Of a DNA stretch of 64,000 bases, positions 57,023 to 64,000 are shown in pieces. Below the pieces are notes generated by a model, which did no database searches, was not told the DNA's origin, and saw only the letters and a list, made by a program, of their open reading frames with translations. Position numbers and translations under genes: made by a program. The DNA is from Micromonospora sp. HM5-17. Lineage in GTDB: Bacteria > Actinomycetota > Actinomycetes > Mycobacteriales > Micromonosporaceae. Location: contig NZ_RJWA01000009.1 of NCBI RefSeq assembly GCF_003762835.1, positions 62,001-126,000 on the forward strand. Reading direction: 5' to 3'. How positions within the stretch are numbered: position 1 is the first letter of the stretch; every line of letters begins with the position of its first letter.

Positions 57023-57469
57023 TCAGCTCAGCAGGTAGAACCCGCCGAGGCAGAGCGCGGCGAGCACCGCCAGGACCGACAGTCCGGCGACCGCGACGAC
57101 GAGCACCTGCCACCAGGTGTCCGGCCGGGACAGGAACGACCGCGCCAGGGGCGGCCGGATCGCGGCCTCCGCCGCCTCCACGCTCGCCCGGGCCCGGCGC
57201 AGCGCCGCCCGTACCGCCTCCGGGCCACCCGCCATCGCCTGGGCCGCCGCCACCACCTCCGGCTCCGTGGGCGTCAGCTCCCCCTCCGGCACGCCGAGCC
57301 CGCGAAGCCGGGCCTGCTGCGGTACCAGCCGGGCGCGGAGCGCGGTCAGCTCCTCCCGGGCGGCGTGGACGCTCCGGGCCTGCTCGCTCGCTGCCGTGGC
57401 CGCCTCCCGGCGTACCGCGTCGAGGCGCTGCGCGGCGGTTAGGTACTCCCGCCAGGCGTCGTCGCTCAT
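57023..57469 (-). CDS. Tail-anchored coiled-coil protein (partner of FtsK-like ATPase)
   Basis: 148 residues. A long charged helical region (about 1-65, SDDAWREYLTAAQRLDAVRR ... SVHAAREELTALRARLVPQQ) looks like a coiled coil; a second helix pair follows; a single hydrophobic helix (VLVVAVAGLSVLAVLAALCL) ends at the C-terminus, so the bulk should face the cytoplasm. No signal peptide. ATG 57469 overlaps the stop of the ATPase gene by ATGA, so the two are translated together. Not a recognised family; probably the membrane receptor or adaptor of the ATPase. Confidence 0.8.
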   Translation of the reverse strand: MSDDAWREYLTAAQRLDAVRREAATAASEQARSVHAAREELTALRARLVPQQARLRGLGVPEGELTPTEPEVVAAAQAMAGGPEAVRAALRRARASVEAAEAAIRPPLARSFLSRPDTWWQVLVVAVAGLSVLAVLAALCLGGFYLLS

Positions 57470-60318
57470 GGCGTACGCCTCCTCGGGCGGGCGGCGAAGG
57501 GCACGATCAGGGTCGCCCGCTCGGTCCGCCGGTCGTAGAGCAGCGCCCGCCCGGGACGCGGACGCCACGGTACGTTCCGGCCCAGGACCAGCCCCACCTC
57601 CCGCTCCGGTACGTCCAGGAAGACCAGGTTGTCGATCGGTGACCCCGGTGCCTCCGTCGGCTCCGGCCCGGACCCGAGGGCGAGCTGGGCGACGAACCGG
57701 CTGGCCGCCCGCCACCAGGAGATCAGGTGCAGCCCCCGGGACGGTCCGTCCCGCAGGACGGCACGGAACCGTTCCGGGGGCAGGGCCTCGCGGCGCCACT
57801 CGTCCATCCCGAACACCACGAGGTAGCCGGGGCGGGCCTGCTCCAGCGCCCCGGTCAGGCCGGCTCCGTCGACCCGGTCCACCGGGTGCCGTCGGGCGAG
57901 GTCGGCGCCGAGCGCGTCCGCGACGGCCCGTCCCTGGTCGGCCAGCGCGGCGACCACGAACCGGACGCTGCCCGCCGGATGCTGGCGCGCCAGGTCGCGC
58001 GCGGCCGCGTCCAGGACCTCCGCTCCGGCGTCGCCGGGACCGAGCACCGCGAGATGCTGGCCGGGCACCGGATCGAGCGGGACCGCCGCCATGCGCAGCG
58101 GGACGTCCACCACCCGGCCGAGCAGCGCGTGTGCCGACCGTGTGGCCGCCGCGCCGTCGCCGGCGGTCGTGTCACCGACGGGCTCGGCACCGCCGGCCGC
58201 CGCACCGTCCGCCCCCGACTTCGGCGCTCCGGTCCCCGCGCTCTCCTCCGTCACCGCGGCGGCCCGCGGGGCCGGAACAGCGGCTCGTGCGGATGCTGCC
58301 GGGTCGGGTGGGCCCACGGATGGCTCCTCGGGCCGGGGCGGGGCGAGGTATCCGGTGAAGACGACGGGGGCGGGCGTCGACGGCGGGCGCTCCGCCCAGA
58401 GCCGGTGCCGCAGTCCGGCGAGGAGCCTCTCGTCGGCGTGCGGGTCCGGGAACCGGACCACCCGTTCGTGCCCCCGGGTGGCGCCCCGCGGGCCGCCGAG
58501 GCCGCCGGCGGTGTTCACCACCGCGGCTCCGAGCGGTAGCCCGGCTGCCGCGTCGTTCGCCGGCTCCAGCACGTCCGCGCCGCCGGGCAGCGCCACCCGG
58601 ACCGGGAACTGGGCGAAGACCGAGTCCCGCCGGTCCCGCAGCGGGGCCAACGCCGGCGCCGGCCGGCTGGCGAGGATCAGGTGGACGCCGGCGGTACGAC
58701 CCCGGCGGGCCACCGACTCCAGCCGGGCGAGCGCCTCGGCCCCCACCGCGTCCTGCTCCGCGAGCAGGACGGGAAACTCGTCCAGGACGCAGAGGATCCG
58801 AGGCGGCTTCGGCCGGTCGCCGTCGCCCCCCGCCGGGTCGACCGCGGCCGTGCGCCGGTCCAGCTCCGCGTCGAGTTCGCGGAGCACCGCGAGACCGTAC
58901 TCCCGGTCGGCCTGGACGCCGGCGGCCCGGACGTGCGGCAGCCACGGCCGGTCGCCCTCGGCCGCCTCGCCGTCGGCCCAGAGTTCCTCGCTCTCCGGCA
59001 GAAAGCCGTCGGCCTCCGGCCCCGGGCCGCGTTCGGCGGGAACGAACTCGGCGAACGCGGCTCCCTCCGCGAAACTGACCAGGTAGACGGCAAGATCCTC
59101 GGGGTGGTACCGGGCGCAGAGGCCGTAGAGGACGTTGACCAGGAAGGCGCTCTTGCCGGCGCCGGCCCGGCCTCCGACCAGCCAGTGCGGGGTGCGTTCG
59201 TCGAAGCCGAGCGTCACGGTCCGATCGCCGTCGTGCCCGACCGGGGTGCTGAGCCCGTCGGCCGCGTGCTCGGTCCAGAGCTTCTCCGGTGGATCCGGTA
59301 GCAGGTCGGCGAGGGTACGCCGGTAGTCGGCGTGGAACCGCGCGGCAAGTTTCCGGCAGACCCGGTCCAGCAGGGCCGGCGGTGGGGCGTCGTCGAGGAA
59401 GACCGGCGCGTTGAGCCCGGCCGGGGGCGGCTGTGCGCCCGGCGTGGTGAACGAGCCGCCCGGCGGGTCGCCGACCAGCGCGTACGGGTTGCGGACCGAG
59501 ATCATCGTGCTCCGGGGCAGCGGCGGCTGGGTCGTCTCCTCGGTGAGCGGCGGCGGGGGCCAGCCCGCCACCAGCAGGTGTAGTCCGGCCTCCGGGCCCG
59601 TGCGGGCCAGCGCGCCGAATCGGGCCAGATCCTCGCCCTCGGTCAGCTCCGGCAGCGAGCCGATCACCAGCAGCAGCGTCCGGTCGTGCCGCTGGTGGCG
59701 GGTGTCGGTGGGGCGGGTCGGCCGTACCCAGAGCTCCGCCTCGGCCAGTACGGTCCGCAGCCCGACCTGGTCGGCGACCGGCGGCGGCATCAGGCCGGCG
59801 TCGGCGAGCGGGGCGAACGGGGCGAAGAGCTCCCCCTCGGTGGCCGCGTCCACGCCCCGGACCAGCAGCGACCCGGCCGGGGCGGCGGCGAGCAGGCGCA
59901 GCAGTACGGCCTGGAGCAGTCCCGCCACCCGGGGATCCCGACTGTCGGCGTCAACGGTGAGATGGCCGGTGCCGAGCAGCGGTACCACCACCGGAAAGCG
60001 TGCGTCGTCCAGCGGTTGAGCGACGCCGACCCGGACGAAGGCCGGCAGCCCGGGCCCGCCGAGCGGAGCGTCCGCGGACTGGGCGTCGAGCGGCGCGCCG
60101 AGCCAACCCGGGGTGAGCCGGCTCGCCGCGGCCCGGAGCAGTTCGGCGAGCTCGTGCTGCTCGCGCTGGCTGGCGGGGGCCGGCCGGATCGTCTCCAGTA
60201 CGCCGGCGGCCGCGGCCGTGATGGCGGCGGCCTGCCGGTGCAGCCCGACGGCCCCCGCGCTACCGGGTCCCCAGCGGTACGTGGCGGCGTGGCTGACCCG
60301 TTCCCTCCAGGTGTCCAC
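57466..60318 (-). CDS. Soluble FtsK/EccC-like ATPase with three tandem ATPase-like domains
   Basis: 950 residues without membrane helices. The central domain (about 340-600) is a complete FtsK/HerA-type motor, with Walker A GGRAGAGKSAFL (GKS at 388-390) and Walker B ILCVLDEFPVLL (about 513). A preceding domain (about 95-300) keeps the fold pattern (VVVPLLGTGHLTVDAD, TLLLVIGSLPEL) but no GKS; the last (about 715-930) has LAVLGPGDAGAEVL near 757, also without GKS. Three tandem domains recall EccC, but only the middle one looks active. GTG 60318 follows GGAGGAG. Coupled to the tail-anchored gene. Substrate unknown. Confidence 0.85.
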   Translation of the reverse strand: MDTWRERVSHAATYRWGPGSAGAVGLHRQAAAITAAAAGVLETIRPAPASQREQHELAELLRAAASRLTPGWLGAPLDAQSADAPLGGPGLPAFVRVGVAQPLDDARFPVVVPLLGTGHLTVDADSRDPRVAGLLQAVLLRLLAAAPAGSLLVRGVDAATEGELFAPFAPLADAGLMPPPVADQVGLRTVLAEAELWVRPTRPTDTRHQRHDRTLLLVIGSLPELTEGEDLARFGALARTGPEAGLHLLVAGWPPPPLTEETTQPPLPRSTMISVRNPYALVGDPPGGSFTTPGAQPPPAGLNAPVFLDDAPPPALLDRVCRKLAARFHADYRRTLADLLPDPPEKLWTEHAADGLSTPVGHDGDRTVTLGFDERTPHWLVGGRAGAGKSAFLVNVLYGLCARYHPEDLAVYLVSFAEGAAFAEFVPAERGPGPEADGFLPESEELWADGEAAEGDRPWLPHVRAAGVQADREYGLAVLRELDAELDRRTAAVDPAGGDGDRPKPPRILCVLDEFPVLLAEQDAVGAEALARLESVARRGRTAGVHLILASRPAPALAPLRDRRDSVFAQFPVRVALPGGADVLEPANDAAAGLPLGAAVVNTAGGLGGPRGATRGHERVVRFPDPHADERLLAGLRHRLWAERPPSTPAPVVFTGYLAPPRPEEPSVGPPDPAASARAAVPAPRAAAVTEESAGTGAPKSGADGAAAGGAEPVGDTTAGDGAAATRSAHALLGRVVDVPLRMAAVPLDPVPGQHLAVLGPGDAGAEVLDAAARDLARQHPAGSVRFVVAALADQGRAVADALGADLARRHPVDRVDGAGLTGALEQARPGYLVVFGMDEWRREALPPERFRAVLRDGPSRGLHLISWWRAASRFVAQLALGSGPEPTEAPGSPIDNLVFLDVPEREVGLVLGRNVPWRPRPGRALLYDRRTERATLIVPFAARPRRRTP

Positions 60319-60530
60319 CGCACCAACTCCTCCGCCGTCGGCCGTGGCCGGCGCCTGTTGTTTCGCTGAGACGGTATCCCAGCAGGCCGGTCATCGTTGC
60401 GAACCCCGGCGGGCTGTCGAGCCGAGACTGCCAGCATTGATAGCGGAAAGTTATAACGCAATCTCTTATGGTTACCAAGCTGGAATCCGCGGCCATTGGG
60501 TACCGGGGCGCCAGCCGATAGCCTCAGGGT
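60319..60530. promoter_or_regulatory. AT-rich divergent promoter region with GTTATAAC palindrome
   Basis: 212 bp between divergent genes. Bases 60435-60475 are strikingly AT-rich for this genome and include the 8-bp palindrome GTTATAAC (60450-60457), TTGATA and TATGGT. It probably holds the promoters and an operator for the ATPase operon and the 60531 gene. Confidence 0.45.
60519..60524 (+). promoter_or_regulatory. Leaderless-type -10 box (60531 gene)
   Basis: TAGCCT, 6 nt before GTG 60531; no Shine-Dalgarno between. Confidence 0.55.
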
Positions 60531-61217
60531 GTGGAATCCGCGCACCCCCCGGCCGATTCCCAGGTGTCCCGGCTCCCCAACCAGCGGACACCGGCCGGAC
60601 CGGCCGTACCCGAGCCGCCGGTCGCGCCGTCTCCGACGCCCCCGGATCCCACCGCCGCGCCCGTCGCGGAACCTGTGGCGGCTCCGGCTCCCCCGCCCAC
60701 GCCCGCACCACCACCCGCTCCCGCGCCGTCTCCGGCGCCGACGCCCAGCCCGGTGCCGCGCCGCCGCCCCTGGCGGATGGTCCTGACGGTGGTCGCCGCG
60801 GCGACCGCGCTCTTCTGCCTGGCCGGTGTCGCCGTCGCCTACACCATCTACGACCGCGTCACCGCCCCCGACCGGAGCGCCCCGGACGTCACCGTCGACA
60901 ACTACCTACGGGCCTTCATGGTGGACCACAACGACGTCCTGGCCGAGCAGTTCACCTGCGACGACTCCGGGTCCGGGCTCGCCGAGCTGCGCGCCCTGCG
61001 CGACGACCTGGCGGCGCGGGAGCAGCGGTTCCAGGTCACCTTCGTGGTGCGGTGGGGCCCGCTCGACGTGCGGACCCGGGGCGACGTCGCCGAGGTCCAC
61101 GTCGAACTGGTCATCTCGTACCCGGTGGGGAACCTCTCGAGCACCGACCACCAGCCGTGGCGGTTCGTGACGCGCGAGGACGACGGCTGGCGGGTCTGCG
61201 AGGCACACCGCGCCTGA
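60531..61217 (+). CDS. Pro-rich single-pass membrane protein with NTF2-like domain
   Basis: 228 residues. A Pro/Ala-rich cytoplasmic tail (about 1-78) ends in PRRRPWR; one membrane helix (MVLTVVAAATALFCLAGVAV) is followed by an extracytoplasmic domain of about 110 residues with two cysteines (QFTCDDSGSGLAELRALRDD ... DDGWRVCEAHRA). The plan matches the 18677 gene: Pro-rich tail, Arg-rich stop, helix, then a small domain ending W-x-V-C. The two look like distant paralogues. Function unknown. Confidence 0.75.
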   Translation: MESAHPPADSQVSRLPNQRTPAGPAVPEPPVAPSPTPPDPTAAPVAEPVAAPAPPPTPAPPPAPAPSPAPTPSPVPRRRPWRMVLTVVAAATALFCLAGVAVAYTIYDRVTAPDRSAPDVTVDNYLRAFMVDHNDVLAEQFTCDDSGSGLAELRALRDDLAAREQRFQVTFVVRWGPLDVRTRGDVAEVHVELVISYPVGNLSSTDHQPWRFVTREDDGWRVCEAHRA

Positions 61218-61358
61218 GCCGTCCGCCCGACCGCCCGGCACGTCCTCGCGGCTGGCCCGGCCGAGGCGGCTGCGCCCGGCCCCACCCCGCTCGCCGGCCA
61301 CCGGCACCGCCCCACGATCCAGGCCGGCCCCGGCCGGGCGGGTTCCGGTCGCGGAGCG

Positions 61359-61994
61359 CTACTCGATCCAGAGCAGGTGCACCGGCACCTCCTGCGTGGT
61401 CGGGGGCCGTCCGCTCCACGCCCAGCGGTACCAGTCGAGTTCGGTGGCGACCCGGACGCAGATGTCCCCCTCGGCGCTGGTGTAGACCTCGGTGACCGCC
61501 CGCAGGTCACGCTGTTCGCCGGTCTCGTCGACCCGGACCACCCGGCGACCGGAGACCGCGTCCGCCTCGACGACCGGCACCGGCGGCGGATGGCTCGGCG
61601 CGTCCAGCGACACCAGCCGGGAGACGACGTCGCCGCGGGCGGGCCGGGGGATGGGAGGCCCGTCGACACCCCACCGCGGCGGATCGCCGAGGACCTCCAC
61701 CCAGACCCGTTCCGCCGGGACCAGCGGGGCGAAGACCTCGATTCGCTCCGCCTCGGCCCGGTACCACTCCTGCTCCGGCAGCACCGGCACGTACGTCCGG
61801 CTGCCCTGCACGACCCGCTCGTCCGCGCGCAGGTCGCTCCGCCAACCCAACCCGGGCAGCCCGATCAGCACCCGCCGGCCGCGCAGCTCGACCCGTTCGT
61901 TGGCGGCGACCACCAGCACCGGACGGGGTGGGGCCGGGGCCCAGTCGGGCTGCCCGGCGAACGGATCGGGGAGGGGGTCGTGGTTCATCGGCAC
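61359..61994 (-). CDS. Hypothetical protein
   Basis: 211 residues, soluble by sequence, no signal peptide. Beta-rich pattern: VLVVAANERVELRGRRVLI, YVPVLPEQEWYRAEAERIEV, RVWVEVLGDPPRW, then VYTSAEGDICVRVATELDWY and the C-terminus EVPVHLLWIE. No motif is recognised. GTG 61994 or ATG 61988 (MNHDPLPDPF) may start it; a GGAG lies 9 nt before the ATG. It is 13 bp downstream of the M23 gene and so belongs to that operon. Confidence 0.7.
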   Translation of the reverse strand: MPMNHDPLPDPFAGQPDWAPAPPRPVLVVAANERVELRGRRVLIGLPGLGWRSDLRADERVVQGSRTYVPVLPEQEWYRAEAERIEVFAPLVPAERVWVEVLGDPPRWGVDGPPIPRPARGDVVSRLVSLDAPSHPPPVPVVEADAVSGRRVVRVDETGEQRDLRAVTEVYTSAEGDICVRVATELDWYRWAWSGRPPTTQEVPVHLLWIE

Positions 61995-62007
61995 GGCTCC
62001 GCGCGGG

Positions 62008-63132
62008 TCACTGGTCGGCGGTGAACGGGGCGCCCCTGGCCTGCATGAACGGTACCGGGTCGATCGCCCCCCGGCTGCTGCGGTCCCGGTTGAGGTGCAC
62101 CTCGAAGTGCAGGTGCGGTCCGGAGGAGTTGCCGCTGGACCCGACGTAGCCGATCACCTCGCCGGCCCGTACCGTGTCGTTCTTCCTCACCAGCGGCTTC
62201 CGCACCATGTGGCAGTATCGGGTGATCACGTCGTCCGCGTGCAGGATGTCGACGAACCAGCCGCAGCCGCCCTTGCCCGGGTAGCCGTCGACGTTGCAGC
62301 TCAGCCGTCCCCGGTTGTCGGGATCGCACCGCGAGACGATCACCTTGCCGGCCGCCGCCGCCCGGATCGGGGTTTCCTTCTTCGCTCCGATGTCGACGCC
62401 GTTGTGCGACGGCCGGCTGGCGGTCCGGAAGCCGGAGCCGACGGCCCCCGGGATCGGCGCGGTCCAGCCGGAGGCGGCGATGTCGGCACCGTCCGCGCAG
62501 GACAGGTCGACGCTGGCGCCGTCCGCCCGGCCCGCCCCGCCGGTCAACGCGCTGACGATCGCCTCCGCCTCCGGCTCGTGCTCGGCGTACGCGTCGGGGT
62601 AGGCGCTGACCTGCACCGCCTGGGCCGCCACGGTGAGCGGCCGGTTCTGCCAGTCCGGCACCGTGAGCAGCTTCTCGTAGAACTTCGTCGACGCGTAGAC
62701 CGGATCCTGCACCTGTTGCGGGGTTCCCCAGCCCATGCTCGGGCGCTGCTGGAACAGGCCGAGCGAGTCGTGGTCGTTGGCCGTGCCCAGGTGACCCAGG
62801 TTGCGCAGCGTCGACTCCTGGATCGCCGTCGCCACCGCGATCACCCAGCCCCGGGGCGGGACGTCCAACTCGATCCCCACGTTGATGATGATCGCGGCGT
62901 TCCGCATCTGGTGGGCGTCGTACGGAGGGACCAGCGGGAGGTCGCCGTCGACGTCGATCCGCCCCTCCGTGCCGCAGCCGAGGGTGAGCGCGTACGCGTT
63001 GTCCTCCTCGACGGCGTACATGGTCATCACGAACGCCGTCGCGCCGCCGGCGCAGCAGAGCAGCGCGAGCACGGCGGTCAGCCCGAGCGCCAGGGTGGCC
63101 CGCCGGACCGGCCGTCGGCGGGGAAAAACCAT
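62008..63132 (-). CDS. M23 (LytM) peptidase with lytic-transglycosylase-like N-terminal domain
   Basis: 374 residues, exported through an N-terminal membrane segment (ATLALGLTAVLALLCCAGGA). Residues about 70-200 resemble a lysozyme-like domain of conjugation-type wall hydrolases (ATAIQESTLRNLGHLG, DSLGLFQQRPSMGWG, then QDPVYASTKFYEKLL). Residues about 230-365 are a LytM/M23 endopeptidase with HNGVDIG and HLHFEVH as zinc motifs and extra cysteines. It should open the wall at both glycan and peptide. ATG 63132 has GAGGTGGG upstream. Operon with 61359, 63155 and the right-edge gene. Confidence 0.9.
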   Translation of the reverse strand: MVFPRRRPVRRATLALGLTAVLALLCCAGGATAFVMTMYAVEEDNAYALTLGCGTEGRIDVDGDLPLVPPYDAHQMRNAAIIINVGIELDVPPRGWVIAVATAIQESTLRNLGHLGTANDHDSLGLFQQRPSMGWGTPQQVQDPVYASTKFYEKLLTVPDWQNRPLTVAAQAVQVSAYPDAYAEHEPEAEAIVSALTGGAGRADGASVDLSCADGADIAASGWTAPIPGAVGSGFRTASRPSHNGVDIGAKKETPIRAAAAGKVIVSRCDPDNRGRLSCNVDGYPGKGGCGWFVDILHADDVITRYCHMVRKPLVRKNDTVRAGEVIGYVGSSGNSSGPHLHFEVHLNRDRSSRGAIDPVPFMQARGAPFTADQ

Positions 63133-63154
63133 CTCCTACCCACCTCCCCGATCG

Positions 63155-63700
63155 TCAGCCCCGCTGCCAGTTCACCGTGTCGACCCGCCACCGGCCCTCC
63201 TCGGCCTCCAAGCCGAGCCGCAGCTCACCGGTGTCGACCGGGAGCACCACCTCGACCAGGCTGTCGGTGACCGGCACGGTGCGCGGCTCCCCGGTGATCC
63301 GCTCCGCCGGTATGCCGGCCGGGTCGACCCCGGCGAGCTTGTCGAGCAACTCCTCGGTGGCGTACGGCCGCAGCCCGTCGTGCCACTGCGCGGCCGTGAC
63401 CCCGGCGCGCCGGAGCCAGGCGTCGGCGAAGGCGCGGGCCACCTCGGCCGGCTCCGGGGCGCCCGGGCTGGTCCACGGGCTCGGCTCCTCGACCACGGTC
63501 AGCCCGTCGTCGCCCGCCTCGGCGTCGCTGGTGCTGATCGGCGGCACGGCCCCGCCGGGCAGTGGCGGCCGGGCGTCCGTGGGGCCGGCGACCAGCCGGG
63601 CGGCACCGACGATCCCGAGCACCAGTACGGCGATGCCGAGCGCCAGCCCCAGCCGGGAGCGCAGCACCCGGGTGACGAGGTACTCGACGACGCGGCGCAT
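63155..63700 (-). CDS. Membrane-anchored hypothetical protein
   Basis: 181 residues: a basic N-terminus and one membrane helix (GLALGIAVLVLGIVGAARLV), then a linker and an extracytoplasmic domain with VARAFADAWLRRAGVTAAQW and VDTGELRLGLEAEEGRWRVD, compatible with a VirB8/NTF2-like fold. ATG 63700 follows GAGGTGA. It lies 22 bp upstream of the M23 gene and 3 bp after the right-edge gene. Function unknown; a structural part of a secretion or conjugation-like apparatus is one possibility. Confidence 0.7.
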   Translation of the reverse strand: MRRVVEYLVTRVLRSRLGLALGIAVLVLGIVGAARLVAGPTDARPPLPGGAVPPISTSDAEAGDDGLTVVEEPSPWTSPGAPEPAEVARAFADAWLRRAGVTAAQWHDGLRPYATEELLDKLAGVDPAGIPAERITGEPRTVPVTDSLVEVVLPVDTGELRLGLEAEEGRWRVDTVNWQRG

Positions 63701-63703
63701 CTG

Positions 63704-64000
63704 TCACCTCGCCTCGGATCGGACCCTCGGCGCCCGGGCCGGCGCCGGTGTCGGGTCCGCCGACGGCGTGGAGTCGGGCCGGTAGATGACGTACGACGGG
63801 TTCTCGGCCGGCACGTCCGGCTCGGTCCACTCCGTCGGGCGGCGCCGGACCGGCCGACTCCGGGTCCCCGTGCCGACCTCGGGCTCCGACTCGCCGGAGC
63901 GGGTGGTGGTCTCGATCTCCGCCTCGGTCCGTTCTCGGCGGGAGTCGACGGTGGGCACCGGCTCCTCCCGTCGGGCCTCCGGTCGGGTCGTGATGGTGGT
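63704..64000 (-). CDS. C-terminal part of a gene running off the right edge
   Basis: The frame is open to the window end; the visible part is the last 98 residues. It is disordered, Thr/Glu/Arg/Pro-rich (ERTEAEIETTTRSGESE, VPAENPSYVIYRPDSTPS), so it is probably the tail of a larger protein. GTG 63958 lies in frame but has no special support as a start. It ends 3 bp before the next start, clearly the same operon. Confidence 0.6.
   Translation of the reverse strand, partial: TTITTRPEARREEPVPTVDSRRERTEAEIETTTRSGESEPEVGTGTRSRPVRRRPTEWTEPDVPAENPSYVIYRPDSTPSADPTPAPARAPRVRSEAR

Overview
The window is high-GC actinobacterial DNA. Stop-free frames on both strands, many GTG starts, a WhiB protein, a mycosin/EccC/EccD type VII secretion set and Ser/Thr kinase signalling fit a filamentous actinomycete. 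Protein flavour and gene neighbourhoods look most like Micromonosporaceae; that placement is inference, as no rRNA or marker comparison was possible. Most of the window is core chromosome. Reading left to right, the recognisable orthologues follow the descending order I recall for Mycobacterium tuberculosis: lysC/asd, YqeY, metallophosphoesterase, PonA2-like PBP, WhiB4/WblA, two ArsA-like ATPases, a small DUF4177-type protein, RidA, metallo-beta-lactamase-fold protein, Crp, Nth, thioredoxin-like lipoprotein, Nudix, MarP-like protease, then ppa, dacB, zinc metalloprotease, tilS, hpt, ftsH and folE.

Layout. 0-7.6 kb: nitroreductase, lipoprotein, lysine/threonine entry genes lysC-asd, a GAF-GAF-GGDEF diguanylate cyclase, a hypothetical protein and a GNAT acetyltransferase. 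7.6-11.3 kb: an accessory, partly decayed strip (frameshifted gene, collapsed LuxR-family regulator, collagen-like peptidoglycan-binding protein, N-terminally truncated TPR regulator) ending at tRNA-Pro(CGG). 11.5-20.3 kb: cell-wall and stress block (metallophosphoesterase, YqeY, PBP, WhiB, ArsA pair, a Pro-rich membrane protein). 20.2-31 kb: DUF4177-RidA-MBL-fold block, coupled to a 1330-residue class III nucleotide cyclase/AAA/TPR protein, then a membrane protein, Ser/Thr kinase, truncated solute-binding lipoprotein, a possible 31-aa acidic peptide, an EamA transporter and the cAMP receptor Crp. 31-37.3 kb: CbiZ, CapA, then nth-tlpA-nudix-marP. 37.4-44.5 kb: mycP and eccC on the minus strand, eccD divergent. 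44.6-56.8 kb: ppa, dacB, zinc protease, tilS, ggt, a GlxA-type regulator, a small membrane peptide, hpt, ftsH, folE. 57-64 kb: a soluble FtsK/EccC-like ATPase with a tail-anchored partner, a membrane protein with a small extracytoplasmic domain, and an operon with an M23/lytic-transglycosylase-like protein that runs off the right edge.

Two themes link the genes. One is envelope building and transport: class A PBP, DacB, M23 hydrolase, CapA, mycosin/EccC/EccD, FtsH, FtsK-like ATPase. The other is stress and second-messenger signalling: GGDEF, class III cyclase, Crp, WhiB, kinase, MarP, thioredoxin-like protein. A dozen genes begin 6-8 nt after a TANNNT box and lack an obvious Shine-Dalgarno sequence, which suggests heavy use of leaderless transcripts. 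The least explained part is the FtsK-like ATPase with its tail-anchored partner and the neighbouring right-edge operon.
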